Source of the DNA: Bacteriovoracaceae bacterium
GTDB lineage: Bacteria > Bdellovibrionota > Bacteriovoracia > Bacteriovoracales > Bacteriovoracaceae
Direction of reading: 5' to 3'
Assembly (NCBI GenBank): GCA_016784965.1
Contig: JADHTQ010000030.1
Span: 1 to 51,595 of the forward strand
Length of the DNA stretch: 51,595 bases
Under the pieces are notes generated by a model, which was not told where the DNA came from, did not search any database, and saw only the letters and a program-made list of their open reading frames with translations. The translations under genes and the position numbers were made by a program. Shown piece by piece: positions 7,687 to 16,288 of the stretch; positions within the stretch are counted from its first letter, which is position 1, and each line of letters starts with the position of its first letter.

Positions 7687-8886
7687 CTAAAGGCCATGTC
7701 CAGGAAAAAGGTAAACAGGTGCAAAAGTTTTCATCAACTCTGTTGTAAACTGTGGTGAGCTTAAATTATAAGCAAACGTGTGTTGCCCTTCAAACAACTT
7801 CTGCCACAAGAGGGCATCTTTGTCGCCCAAGGCACTTAAGGCATTGTCGACTCTATACATCCTGCCATCAATCACAATTGGATCACCATACTTTGCAACT
7901 AAAGATCGAATAATTAAATTCCATCTAAATCTGCCAGTTAGTGCACTATTAGTATTAGAAGCTGAAAAGTCATTAAAGAGACTTTTGGTATGTAAGATGT
8001 ATGCTAAATTTCTGTAATCCCTACTAGTATCGACATAATTAACAGGCTCACCAAATTTCACTCTTGCCTCCCACTTTTGGAGAATCTCGATGAAAGCTTG
8101 TTGTACTGAAATTGATTTAGACCTAGCAAGGTCTATAACTTCCCAATCTAAGGCAGCTAGCTGCCCTGTAAGCTCTTTTGGATTATTGAACAACTCAACT
8201 ATGTGTCTTGTAAGTATCGAGGTCGGTCCACGAACTTGCTGGTCAAAAACAATTTTACTACCTACATTTAGTTGATGCTTGACCGCTTCAATCCGCTTGC
8301 GCCTACTAGCTGCCAGGATTTCTAAACCCTCTTTTGTAGATTTTGAAAAGACAAATGTACTTGGGCCTTGGGCCCTAAAAAAATTATTGCACTTGGCTGC
8401 ACCTAAACACTCACGAAGTAACTGAACATTTCTTTCCAATACTTGGACAGAATCATTAACCATAGCATAAATTTCACTAGGAGTTTTACTATAATGTCCA
8501 GTAGCCTTTATTATTCTAATTTCACCAGCAATTAAATCAATAACCAACCTGGATTTTTTAGCAATATCTCCAGAACTACTCATCTGGCTAATCAATCTAT
8601 ATATCGAAATAGCATTATCAACACCACTACTTGCAAGGAATATAAAATATTTTTTAAGATCATCTTCTACAATGCCTGCAGATGACCTCAGTTTAAAATA
8701 AATTTCAATTGCAGATATACTTACACCGCTGGTTTGCAATTGACTCCACAAGGCGTTTTGTTTTTTTGATTGAATAGAGCTTGCAAGGAGCTGATCCAAA
8801 GTAGATGGACATTTTTTAATATTGTCTTCATCGGCATAGATCGGTACGAAGGCACAAACAAATAATAAACAACATAATATTTTCAT
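7687..8886 (-). CDS. Exported protein of unknown function (N-terminal domain shared with the gene at 32.6 kb)
   Basis: I place the start at the ATG at 8886, which gives a normal signal peptide (MKILCCLLFVCAFVPIYADE); the open frame continues upstream to 8943. The mature protein of about 380 residues is alpha-helical without known motifs. Residues 26-150 align with nearly the whole mature protein encoded at 32571-33107. Shared features include a Cys followed by a Leu-rich stretch, an LW pair, an RS pair, a KKYF(I/L)F-type helix and an (I/V)EI-I helix. No enzymatic signature is visible. Confidence 0.65.
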   Translation of the reverse strand: MKILCCLLFVCAFVPIYADEDNIKKCPSTLDQLLASSIQSKKQNALWSQLQTSGVSISAIEIYFKLRSSAGIVEDDLKKYFIFLASSGVDNAISIYRLISQMSSSGDIAKKSRLVIDLIAGEIRIIKATGHYSKTPSEIYAMVNDSVQVLERNVQLLRECLGAAKCNNFFRAQGPSTFVFSKSTKEGLEILAASRRKRIEAVKHQLNVGSKIVFDQQVRGPTSILTRHIVELFNNPKELTGQLAALDWEVIDLARSKSISVQQAFIEILQKWEARVKFGEPVNYVDTSRDYRNLAYILHTKSLFNDFSASNTNSALTGRFRWNLIIRSLVAKYGDPIVIDGRMYRVDNALSALGDKDALLWQKLFEGQHTFAYNLSSPQFTTELMKTFAPVYLFPGHGL

Positions 8887-8990
8887 AACTATACACCCTA
8901 ACTCTAAATAGTTTTGTTTCATTTGCCCCTCTATAACACACACCTATCTAGACTTGATGGATAAAATATTAAGATATTGACTTAAAATCA

Positions 8991-9048
8991 AAGAAACAAA
9001 AATTGCCTGTACAGGTAGTAACAAATTTTTGTTATTACATATACAGGC
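8991..9048 (-). terminator. Intrinsic terminator after the C39-like peptidase gene
   Basis: On the minus strand GCCTGTA (9048-9042) pairs with TACAGGC (9011-9005), enclosing a second long stem with one G-T pair (9038-9028 with 9025-9015). The hairpin is followed by a T-rich tract (AATTTTTGTTTCTTT). It sits about 40 bases after the stop of the upstream gene. Confidence 0.7.
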
Positions 9049-9088
9049 GAGGATTGATCAACAACGACTCTACGAATTCTGCATGCTC

Positions 9089-9949
9089 TTACTTACCTCT
9101 TGAGTATAAGTAAGAGTACCGTTTTAAAGCAATCTTTCTTGTGCTATTTGTGTACGAAGTAACAAAGCCTGAATCCCCAGAAACAAACTTAACGATGGGA
9201 TAATTTCTAAGTCCACTGGCGTTGTTTGTAGTTAGCTCAACATTATAAACACGTCCCCAAGGATCATAAATTTTTATATAACCATCTTCATAACCATTCA
9301 TAGTAAGGGCATGTCCACCCTTAATCTGATAGCTACCATTTCTTTGCTTGTCATAATAGTAAAAGCTAGTTACAAGACCTGGCTTTGACTTTTTAAACAG
9401 ATCAACAAAGTGCTTATTGTTTAAGCGACTAGAAACCACAACATCACCTTTGTTTCGCTCTTGTCTCCAAAAATTTCTCAACCTTATATTGTTATAGTAG
9501 AAACGAAACCCCTTCTTTCTATCACTATCAAACGTCCCACCTCTTTGCCAATTAGTCTTGATACGATTACCAACACTATGAATTGTTGGCCCAAAAGCTT
9601 CAGTCCTGCTATGGATATCTGGATACTGACCAATATTTAATATGCGGTTTATATCATGGTGGTGTCTAACATTTTTAGGAGCAGCATATTTTTCAGCAGC
9701 CAAGGCCATGGTGGCAGAAACAGCTGAACACCAACCAGTATCTCTTGAGATTGCACTGTTGTTTTCAAGATCAGAGATTATGGGAGCTAATTTATATGAG
9801 CCTTGACTCAAAAGTGGCATATCTGGATGGATGCAAAAGTTATCATCTTTACACCTATTGACAAATTGAACCCTGAAACATGAACTTACTAGAACCATAG
9901 TCGATAATAGAAGTACTACCTTGATGCTAACTACAACCTTGCTTTTCAT
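9089..9949 (-). CDS. Lipoprotein with a C39-like papain-fold peptidase domain
   Basis: A 286-residue protein with a hydrophobic leader and a lipobox (LVSSC, Cys24). The catalytic set of papain-like C39/C70-type peptidases is visible: DTGWCSAVSATMA (C74), KGGHALTMNGY (H213) and IYDPWG (D229). It is therefore a probable periplasmic or surface-anchored cysteine peptidase. Activity and target are inferred. AGGAGA lies upstream of the start, and the gene stands alone, ending in an intrinsic terminator. Confidence 0.75.
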   Translation of the reverse strand: MKSKVVVSIKVVLLLSTMVLVSSCFRVQFVNRCKDDNFCIHPDMPLLSQGSYKLAPIISDLENNSAISRDTGWCSAVSATMALAAEKYAAPKNVRHHHDINRILNIGQYPDIHSRTEAFGPTIHSVGNRIKTNWQRGGTFDSDRKKGFRFYYNNIRLRNFWRQERNKGDVVVSSRLNNKHFVDLFKKSKPGLVTSFYYYDKQRNGSYQIKGGHALTMNGYEDGYIKIYDPWGRVYNVELTTNNASGLRNYPIVKFVSGDSGFVTSYTNSTRKIALKRYSYLYSRGK

Positions 9950-10120
9950 AACGTTCTCCTTCGAAACTTTATTGATTGCTGTCTTAATTATATTTTAATG
10001 CAATCATTTTAATTGGCAGGTATACAATCCAATTATACTTGGCAAGTTTAAGCAATCTTCGATGGTTATAATTATTTTTTTTACTTATGAGGCCTTAAAA
10101 AACTGCCCACAATTTGTGTG

Positions 10121-10930
10121 CTATCTTTCAAACTCACCCTTAAGTGTTGGAAAATATGATGAAAAGCGAACTATTAATTTTTGTCTTATTTGCTGGTTTT
10201 GATTTTTTTCCAAGCTTCTTTTAATAAAGCGTCTTGCCTGCTCCTCTGTTTGAACACTTTGCTTAAGTAGCGCCATTGATGTTGTAATATTGAGTGAGTC
10301 CGGGGAAAAACGTCCCCGTTCATCTAAAACGACTTTTCTACTTGCTTCTTTTCCAAAAAAATCAACCTTCCTTTTGGATCCAACCTCAAGACCATTAACC
10401 ATATTTAATAATTGCCCTCTTAAAAAGTTATCTTCAGGTTGTAAGTTATCCACGCTTTCTGTAATAAAGTCATAAACCTCATCTTTATTCTCATTAAGTG
10501 CGTCCATGGAGTGGTTTAGAAGTTCCCCATATTCTTGTGAGGAATCAAATAACATACCCATAGATATCCATACAGCCAGGTCCTCAGCCTGTGGGCTGCC
10601 TTTAAACGCCTTTAAGCTTTTACTATAAAGATAAGAAACACCCAAGTCATTTTTTATTTTTTGCCAGTAGGGATTTTGAGCATAAAATTTATCTTGCATT
10701 TGGATACTTACCACCTCTTCTCTTTTTATGCTAGCTATGGACCTTGAGGGAGAGTGTCTTGAAACCTTAATGTTTTTATTATTGTAATTTTGATCTTCTT
10801 GCTTTACGCTTGCAACTTCAACTTGTGCCCTTTCATCTTCAGTATCCGTCTGGATAGCTGTAGTCCCAAAATAAAATCCAACAAGTGCTACAACAAACAA
10901 TCCTAGTACTGCAATTATTTTAAATTTCAT
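10121..10930 (-). CDS. Membrane-anchored protein, similar to its upstream neighbour
   Basis: A 269-residue protein with one N-terminal hydrophobic helix (about 5-27), acting as an anchor or signal, and a charged helical remainder. Residues about 125-195 and 215-240 resemble the neighbour encoded at 10963-11907: an EYxxLL motif, a VDNLQ/IDQLS helix and an LLKQ...QAR...LE.N segment. AAGGA lies eight bases before the ATG. The two genes are 32 bases apart on one strand. Function unknown. Confidence 0.6.
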   Translation of the reverse strand: MKFKIIAVLGLFVVALVGFYFGTTAIQTDTEDERAQVEVASVKQEDQNYNNKNIKVSRHSPSRSIASIKREEVVSIQMQDKFYAQNPYWQKIKNDLGVSYLYSKSLKAFKGSPQAEDLAVWISMGMLFDSSQEYGELLNHSMDALNENKDEVYDFITESVDNLQPEDNFLRGQLLNMVNGLEVGSKRKVDFFGKEASRKVVLDERGRFSPDSLNITTSMALLKQSVQTEEQARRFIKRSLEKNQNQQIRQKLIVRFSSYFPTLKGEFER

Positions 10931-10962
10931 AATTTTTTTCCTTCAAGTAAAACAGGGTTTAC

Positions 10963-11907
10963 TTATTCTTCGTCTGGTCTATTTTTGTCTATTGGCTCAA
11001 CATGGTCCCAAAACTCTAGTTCTCCTGATTCATTTCTCTTTGCTTCAATATGATCTGGTAACAGCTGATTTGATTTTTTAATACCAATGTCATTTGTAAA
11101 TTTTTTTACATCTTGGATATTTTCTTCTAGGTACTGACTGGCAATACTTCTTTGGGCCTTTACATTTTGTTGCTGTTTAACAAGACTAATCGTAACATCA
11201 TAGGCTTCATCTTTATCTTTGGTAACTTTTAACAGTGATTTATACTTGCTATCATAGGCCATTTCTTCAGGTGTATCTTGATAAAACTTCAATTGATCTT
11301 CTTGCGACCTAATATCTGATTGCTGCATTTGCTCTGGTGGTGGGTTTGCCTCCATATTGGATATCAGTGCCTCTTTGGTCTGATCCTCCATGCCAGGAAT
11401 TGCGGCAAGCTTTTCAAACAACTGGGCCTGCTCTAGTGGAGAATCAGATAATTGATCAATCCCCTCTTTTATGGAATCAAAAAGTTTTTCAGGGTCTTGT
11501 GCTGCATCTGCTGCAAATTGCTCTTCAAGCTCATCTTGGAGCAATTGATCATACTCTTTTTGATTTTTATCTTTAACAACAGCTAAGTAATCATAAATAT
11601 AATCTGAATGATCTTCCCCCATATCTTCTCTAATCGCTCGATAGGTATTTGTTTGCTTTATGTAGCTTAACTTACTTAAGGTCATACTAGGTGAATTTTT
11701 TTGTTGTCCGAAAGCATCTTTTGCTACTTGTGACTGGTAAACTTTTTCCATAGAGTTAAAAAGCTGTTGTCTTTTAACGTTATCTTTATCTTTTAGAACA
11801 TCTTCTATTGATTCGGGGTCATCTTCTGCACTAGTTAAGTAACTACCAATACTATAGGCCACATGAAAAATAAAAAGCGATCCTATAATATAAAGAGTGA
11901 TAATCAT
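10963..11907 (-). CDS. Membrane-anchored acidic helical protein
   Basis: A 314-residue protein with an N-terminal TM helix (about 2-24) followed by a very acidic, Gln-rich, coiled-coil-like region. No domain is recognisable. It is the first gene of a pair with the similar gene at 10121-10930, and both have AAGGA ribosome sites. The pair may form a hetero-oligomer in the periplasm, which is inference from adjacency and similarity only. Confidence 0.6.
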   Translation of the reverse strand: MIITLYIIGSLFIFHVAYSIGSYLTSAEDDPESIEDVLKDKDNVKRQQLFNSMEKVYQSQVAKDAFGQQKNSPSMTLSKLSYIKQTNTYRAIREDMGEDHSDYIYDYLAVVKDKNQKEYDQLLQDELEEQFAADAAQDPEKLFDSIKEGIDQLSDSPLEQAQLFEKLAAIPGMEDQTKEALISNMEANPPPEQMQQSDIRSQEDQLKFYQDTPEEMAYDSKYKSLLKVTKDKDEAYDVTISLVKQQQNVKAQRSIASQYLEENIQDVKKFTNDIGIKKSNQLLPDHIEAKRNESGELEFWDHVEPIDKNRPDEE

Positions 11908-12183
11908 GTGTGGTTTCCTTCAAAAAAACTACTCTTGTGGTATCTTTTTCGGTTTATCTCCATATATTCTTTAGGCAGCATAATTCCTATTTTATGCATG
12001 ATTCTAAGTAGATAGCTTAGATTTGTTCGATAACACTTCTTAAAACTATTTAATTGTGGTGAAATTGTGCCAAATCATTAACAAAACTAAATAAAATTTA
12101 ACCATAACACCCTTGACCCGTCGCGTCACCTGTGGCACTATTCTTTATAATTATTTAATAAATAAATTAGCTGGAGGTAGTAA

Positions 12184-12510
12184 ATGAAAAGAGCAATGCT
12201 TTTGATCATGTTGTTGACATGTTTTACAACTAGTCAGGCCCAAGAGAGACTTAGGACAACTGACTTAGAATGTCCAAACTTAACTGAACTGATGAAACTA
12301 GTGGGGAAGAGACTTTATGATGAAGATTTAGAGCACCACTTATTTGGAGTTATCGACAATATTATTAGTAGTACTACAGAAGTAGGTGCTAGTAGATATT
12401 CAGAGATTTACAACGGTGTGATAAAAAGGTGTGAATACTTCCCAGATGAGTCCATTCACGAGGCAACAAGAAACTACCTAGACTTTATTCTCAATATACA
12501 AACCGGATAA
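12184..12510 (+). CDS. Small exported protein, unknown function
   Basis: A 108-residue protein with a signal peptide (MKRAMLLIMLLTCFTTSQAQ, cleavage after SQA). Two Cys residues remain in the mature part and the fold looks helical. The start has GGAGG six bases upstream. A TTGACC box (12113-12118) with CACTAT 17 bases further could be a weak promoter. I recognise no family. Confidence 0.6.
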   Translation: MKRAMLLIMLLTCFTTSQAQERLRTTDLECPNLTELMKLVGKRLYDEDLEHHLFGVIDNIISSTTEVGASRYSEIYNGVIKRCEYFPDESIHEATRNYLDFILNIQTG

Positions 12511-12550
12511 TAAAAAACAGGGCCCATATAGAATTTGCTAATGGGCCCTG
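12511..12550 (-). terminator. Intrinsic terminator of the minus-strand gene at 12568
   Basis: A ten-base perfect stem (12541-12550 with 12518-12527, core GGGCCC) is followed on the minus strand by six T residues (12517-12512). It lies 17 bases after the stop of the minus-strand gene. On the plus strand the hairpin lacks a U-run but might still slow transcription from the convergent small gene. Confidence 0.8.
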
Positions 12551-12567
12551 CTCTAATGGCACACAAG

Positions 12568-13941
12568 TTATTCCGCAGAGAGATAGTCTAGCGTTTTTTG
12601 GAAAAATTTCTGATCTGTGCAGTAATAGTTCCAATATGGGCCATAGGAAGATTGCATTTTCTGCTCCAAGGCGCTGCTTGTAAGACCTGTTTGCTCAAGC
12701 ACAATTGGCCACCAAGGATAGTATTGACACTGTGGTCCTGAGTGTTCAGTAGGTCTTGATGTCTCTCCCTCAGTGACTAGACTGCCAACATAATCAGCAT
12801 TTTTATATACAGAATCTATTTGCTTTCTCATCTTTGTAAAAAGCAACTTATCAACGACAGCATTATTCGTGGCATGGTAAAATTGTACTGTAACTCTTAC
12901 TGGATACCGCTCATCGCGCTTGATCTCAAGCCCATCGACTTCACCAAACAACCCTTCAGCCTCACCGTGTCCAATGACCGCTTCTTCTACATCAAGAGGT
13001 CCAGCATTTTTGGTCATAGACTCAAAGGTCATAAACAGTGGAAAATATCTTTGCTTTCTTACGTTTTGTAGAGGTACCTGAATTAAAAGAACCATGTTTA
13101 GACCATCAATTTGATTGGCAGAGACACTAGGATTACTTTCAACATTCTCATTTAGAATAAAGTTACTGAGTCTCTCTCCTGTAAAAGATGCTTTTTGTCC
13201 ATCATCGTTAAAATATAAACGCTGACCGCTACTAAAGTATCCTCCTCCATCAAATGAATCTCTAGAGTAATCAATAATTGTAGCACTCGTTCCTTCTCTT
13301 GTTGCAACAATAGTCAAAACTGCAGGCTGTTTTTCATAAGATTGATAATTAAAGATAACTGGATTAAAAGATGCTTTCTCTCCCTTAGGTATAGGTAAGA
13401 AAGTGTGTTGAGCACTAACTAATACAGAAGTATCCCGTGGTGCAAGCAGTGAAGTCTGATCTCCGGCCCAAGTAGTATCATCACTCAGGTACTTTCTAAA
13501 GTTTCCTAAATACTCAGTTAATGATACTTTTTCCAGCTCTAAGCCCGATTCATTGCCCACAAGAAGAAAAAAATCGCTGGGTTTTAAATCAGCAGTTTTG
13601 TCATTAAAATTATCATATCTCACAACAGGCATAAGTACCGGCTTAACTTTTTGCGGATCATCTGGATTTGCAGTGTGTACTTGGATGGAGAGATCACTGA
13701 TATTGTCGCCCCATGCAGAGTTTTTGGTGCGTCCGGTATCTTCCCAAGTTACGTTTACAATAGACAGTCCAACCGATTTTGCCAAGTCAATGGCCTTCTG
13801 GTCACGGGCCAACTGAGACGTCTTATCAACGGCCTTTAGAAATTTTGTGTACCGACTCAAGATCGTCTCTTGAGCGCTTAAGTAGTTAATATTGATCAAT
13901 TGTACTAATAATAAAAACAACCAAGAATTTGAACGTTTCAT
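12568..13941 (-). CDS. Exported protein of unknown function
   Basis: A 457-residue protein with a signal peptide (about 1-23, ending in LSAQ). The middle is beta-rich (about 110-340), with acidic Gly-containing turns and strands such as YPVRVTVQFYHAT. The C-terminal 80 residues are aromatic and Cys-containing (CQYYPWWP, YWNYYC). I recognise no family. The start has GGAGG, and the gene ends in an intrinsic terminator. It lies 97 bases downstream of the four-gene exported cluster and might be its last member. Confidence 0.6.
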   Translation of the reverse strand: MKRSNSWLFLLLVQLININYLSAQETILSRYTKFLKAVDKTSQLARDQKAIDLAKSVGLSIVNVTWEDTGRTKNSAWGDNISDLSIQVHTANPDDPQKVKPVLMPVVRYDNFNDKTADLKPSDFFLLVGNESGLELEKVSLTEYLGNFRKYLSDDTTWAGDQTSLLAPRDTSVLVSAQHTFLPIPKGEKASFNPVIFNYQSYEKQPAVLTIVATREGTSATIIDYSRDSFDGGGYFSSGQRLYFNDDGQKASFTGERLSNFILNENVESNPSVSANQIDGLNMVLLIQVPLQNVRKQRYFPLFMTFESMTKNAGPLDVEEAVIGHGEAEGLFGEVDGLEIKRDERYPVRVTVQFYHATNNAVVDKLLFTKMRKQIDSVYKNADYVGSLVTEGETSRPTEHSGPQCQYYPWWPIVLEQTGLTSSALEQKMQSSYGPYWNYYCTDQKFFQKTLDYLSAE

Positions 13942-14038
13942 TACTTTCCTCCTTTTTAAAAAGTAGTGATTAGTTTTTACGGTAACTTCTTATACCCAAA
14001 ACTTGGTTGTAGCAAATTATTAATATTAAAAAAGATGA

Positions 14039-16153
14039 TTAGTTAAAGTAATCTAAAAACCTTGAAAATGAAGCTGAACACTTTCCCTTTCCCACTACTA
14101 ACGAAATTCTGAAAAAATCTCTAAGCTTTAAGGGGAAGTGATAATCTAAGGTGGTCATTGCCTTTTTAAAGTATTTAAGGCCCAATTCTTTAAGAGTGGT
14201 CAACATTATCTTGTGGTCATTGATGGCCTCAGGCAGTTGAGCGACAAGCTTTCCTCCACGGGCCAACACCCCAATATCCTTATTAAAAATATATTTTTCT
14301 TGCATGCCCCATAAAATCCACTCATCGGCACCAACACTACTACTTGCTTGCTTTTTTAGTTTTTCAGCAATCTCATTTAAAAGTTTTGCATAATCGATTT
14401 TAGCTCCATCATCTCTGGGAATTTCGGCAATCCCATTTGCAAGAAGTTTAGCATCATGTAAACGTGCTCCAGCTCCAATTAACATAAAGGCCCTTTGAGT
14501 GGCCCTGGTTAAAGTTGTGGCCAGTCCAAAATCAAAAAAGATTACTTGTAGCTTTTTTTTACCAGCAGTAAGTAGAACCTTAAAGTTTCCTTGATGTAGA
14601 TCTGCATGCAGGTAACCACTTGAAAACAAGGCCTCTTCAAACCAGGTCCTAACTATTGCATTTGTAGTAGAAAAGCGAACATCCACATCATCAATTTCTA
14701 CAAACTTCTCACCAGTATTGATAAACTCTTGCACATGCAAATAGGTGCTACTATCCGCTTTTGGAGGATAGAACAACTTGGGTATTTTTATTTCAACGAT
14801 GCTGCTTTGACCACTTGGAGCAGCAACTTCTAGATGTCTAGAGTAAACCTCTATCGCCTTTTTTTGTCTATCAATAGTTCCTGCGATATCTACTTCTAGC
14901 TTTAAAAAGTCCTCAATGCTATCTAGCATGTACTCAAAGTTTGGCAATCTATCCATATCGACATCATCATCAAATACAATGTCTTTTAAAAATTCTTTCA
15001 AAACAGTAATATCTTGACTGACTCTCTCCTCGATCCCAGGCTTTAAATACCTCAGGGCGACCTTTTGTTCTTTGCCTTTGTGCTTAATATGGGCCTGGTG
15101 CACTTGTGCCATAGTTCCCGTCCCCACAGGTTTTGGGTCAATTGAAACAAAGACGTACCCGCCTTTATCCCTGGCCACAAGTTCTTGCATTAAGTAAGCG
15201 GGAACCTTTTTTCCACTGGATTCAAACTCAGACATCAACTTTTCCATTGAATCGCCCATGCCTTTTTCCTTGGCCAACTGCTGCAGGGTTTTTCCTAAGC
15301 CAGGACCTGAGTTTCTAAACATAATACGGGCCACTTCCTGCTGAGAGGGTGTTTTTTGTAGATCAATGATATCTGCTACAATATCTTTTAAAACATCGCG
15401 CTCAATATGTTGATAGTAGTAATTAAAAAACTTCTGAACAAACAGCTTAATGTCTGGATAAGGAAATGCAATTTGATCAGTTTCTGCCAGATATTTACCA
15501 ACATTTTTAATTTGATTGATATAATAATCAAACTTTTGTTCAAAAAAGTTGATAACACCTAATGCCTTTGACTGATCGGTTGCACTGCTTTGGAACTCTT
15601 GCAATAAATCTATCACCGATTGTTGTTGCTTAGTGCCCAGCACTTTAAGGCTCCCTGCTGCCCTCCAATCAATTTTATCTACCAAAGTTGCTATTGTATC
15701 GAAGCTTTTGGCCGATCCCAGATAATCTAAGGAGCTCACTTCTTTTTTTAAAAATGCAACATCATCTCTAACTGTCCAAGGTGGAGCAGAGATAATCTGA
15801 TGAAAATTTGATTCGTCTATACCGGATTTTTCCATCACAATATTGTGTATTACTCTGGGAAATATTTTATTAAAATACTCCTTGGCATCTAAGAAGATTT
15901 TGTATTTTTGCTCATCGGCACGATATGAGGCATGTAACATAAATTTCAAGATATTATTTCGAAGAACCGCCAACTCTTTTTTGCGTGCGCTAGATATTGA
16001 TGAATTCAATACTTGAGTTAGCTGATCAGCGCCCTGACTTGACCACACATTTTGAAAGTCACTAAGGTTTGATAGGTCAACTGCTGTGGATAAACTGTGA
16101 AAGGTTATAAATATATATACTATAAAGATTTTAAGCACGGTTTGCTTAAGCAT
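14039..16153 (-). CDS. Exported UbiB/ABC1-like atypical kinase-fold protein
   Basis: A 704-residue protein with an N-terminal signal sequence (about 1-24), a helical region (25-260) and an ABC1/UbiB-type kinase-like domain (about 265-560). Visible landmarks are the KxGQ-like region degraded to GKTLQ (about 287-291), the loop PVGTGTMAQVHQA (342-354), the beta3 segment VALRYLKPG with Arg where the family has Lys (R368), the catalytic loop HADLHQGNF (D517, N523) and DFG (541-543). Cytoplasmic UbiB proteins act in ubiquinone metabolism; here export and substitutions argue against that role. GGGAG precedes the start. It is last in a four-gene co-directional cluster. Confidence 0.75.
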   Translation of the reverse strand: MLKQTVLKIFIVYIFITFHSLSTAVDLSNLSDFQNVWSSQGADQLTQVLNSSISSARKKELAVLRNNILKFMLHASYRADEQKYKIFLDAKEYFNKIFPRVIHNIVMEKSGIDESNFHQIISAPPWTVRDDVAFLKKEVSSLDYLGSAKSFDTIATLVDKIDWRAAGSLKVLGTKQQQSVIDLLQEFQSSATDQSKALGVINFFEQKFDYYINQIKNVGKYLAETDQIAFPYPDIKLFVQKFFNYYYQHIERDVLKDIVADIIDLQKTPSQQEVARIMFRNSGPGLGKTLQQLAKEKGMGDSMEKLMSEFESSGKKVPAYLMQELVARDKGGYVFVSIDPKPVGTGTMAQVHQAHIKHKGKEQKVALRYLKPGIEERVSQDITVLKEFLKDIVFDDDVDMDRLPNFEYMLDSIEDFLKLEVDIAGTIDRQKKAIEVYSRHLEVAAPSGQSSIVEIKIPKLFYPPKADSSTYLHVQEFINTGEKFVEIDDVDVRFSTTNAIVRTWFEEALFSSGYLHADLHQGNFKVLLTAGKKKLQVIFFDFGLATTLTRATQRAFMLIGAGARLHDAKLLANGIAEIPRDDGAKIDYAKLLNEIAEKLKKQASSSVGADEWILWGMQEKYIFNKDIGVLARGGKLVAQLPEAINDHKIMLTTLKELGLKYFKKAMTTLDYHFPLKLRDFFRISLVVGKGKCSASFSRFLDYFN

Positions 16154-16288
16154 ATTGACTCCCTACTACTACTGTCTTAAAAACAGCGTGACTATATGCT
16201 TTAGCAAAATATATTGTCAGCAACGAATGTAATTATTATCTAGTAAGAAGCCCAAAGATATGTAAAATGTACAATTTATAACCAGACT

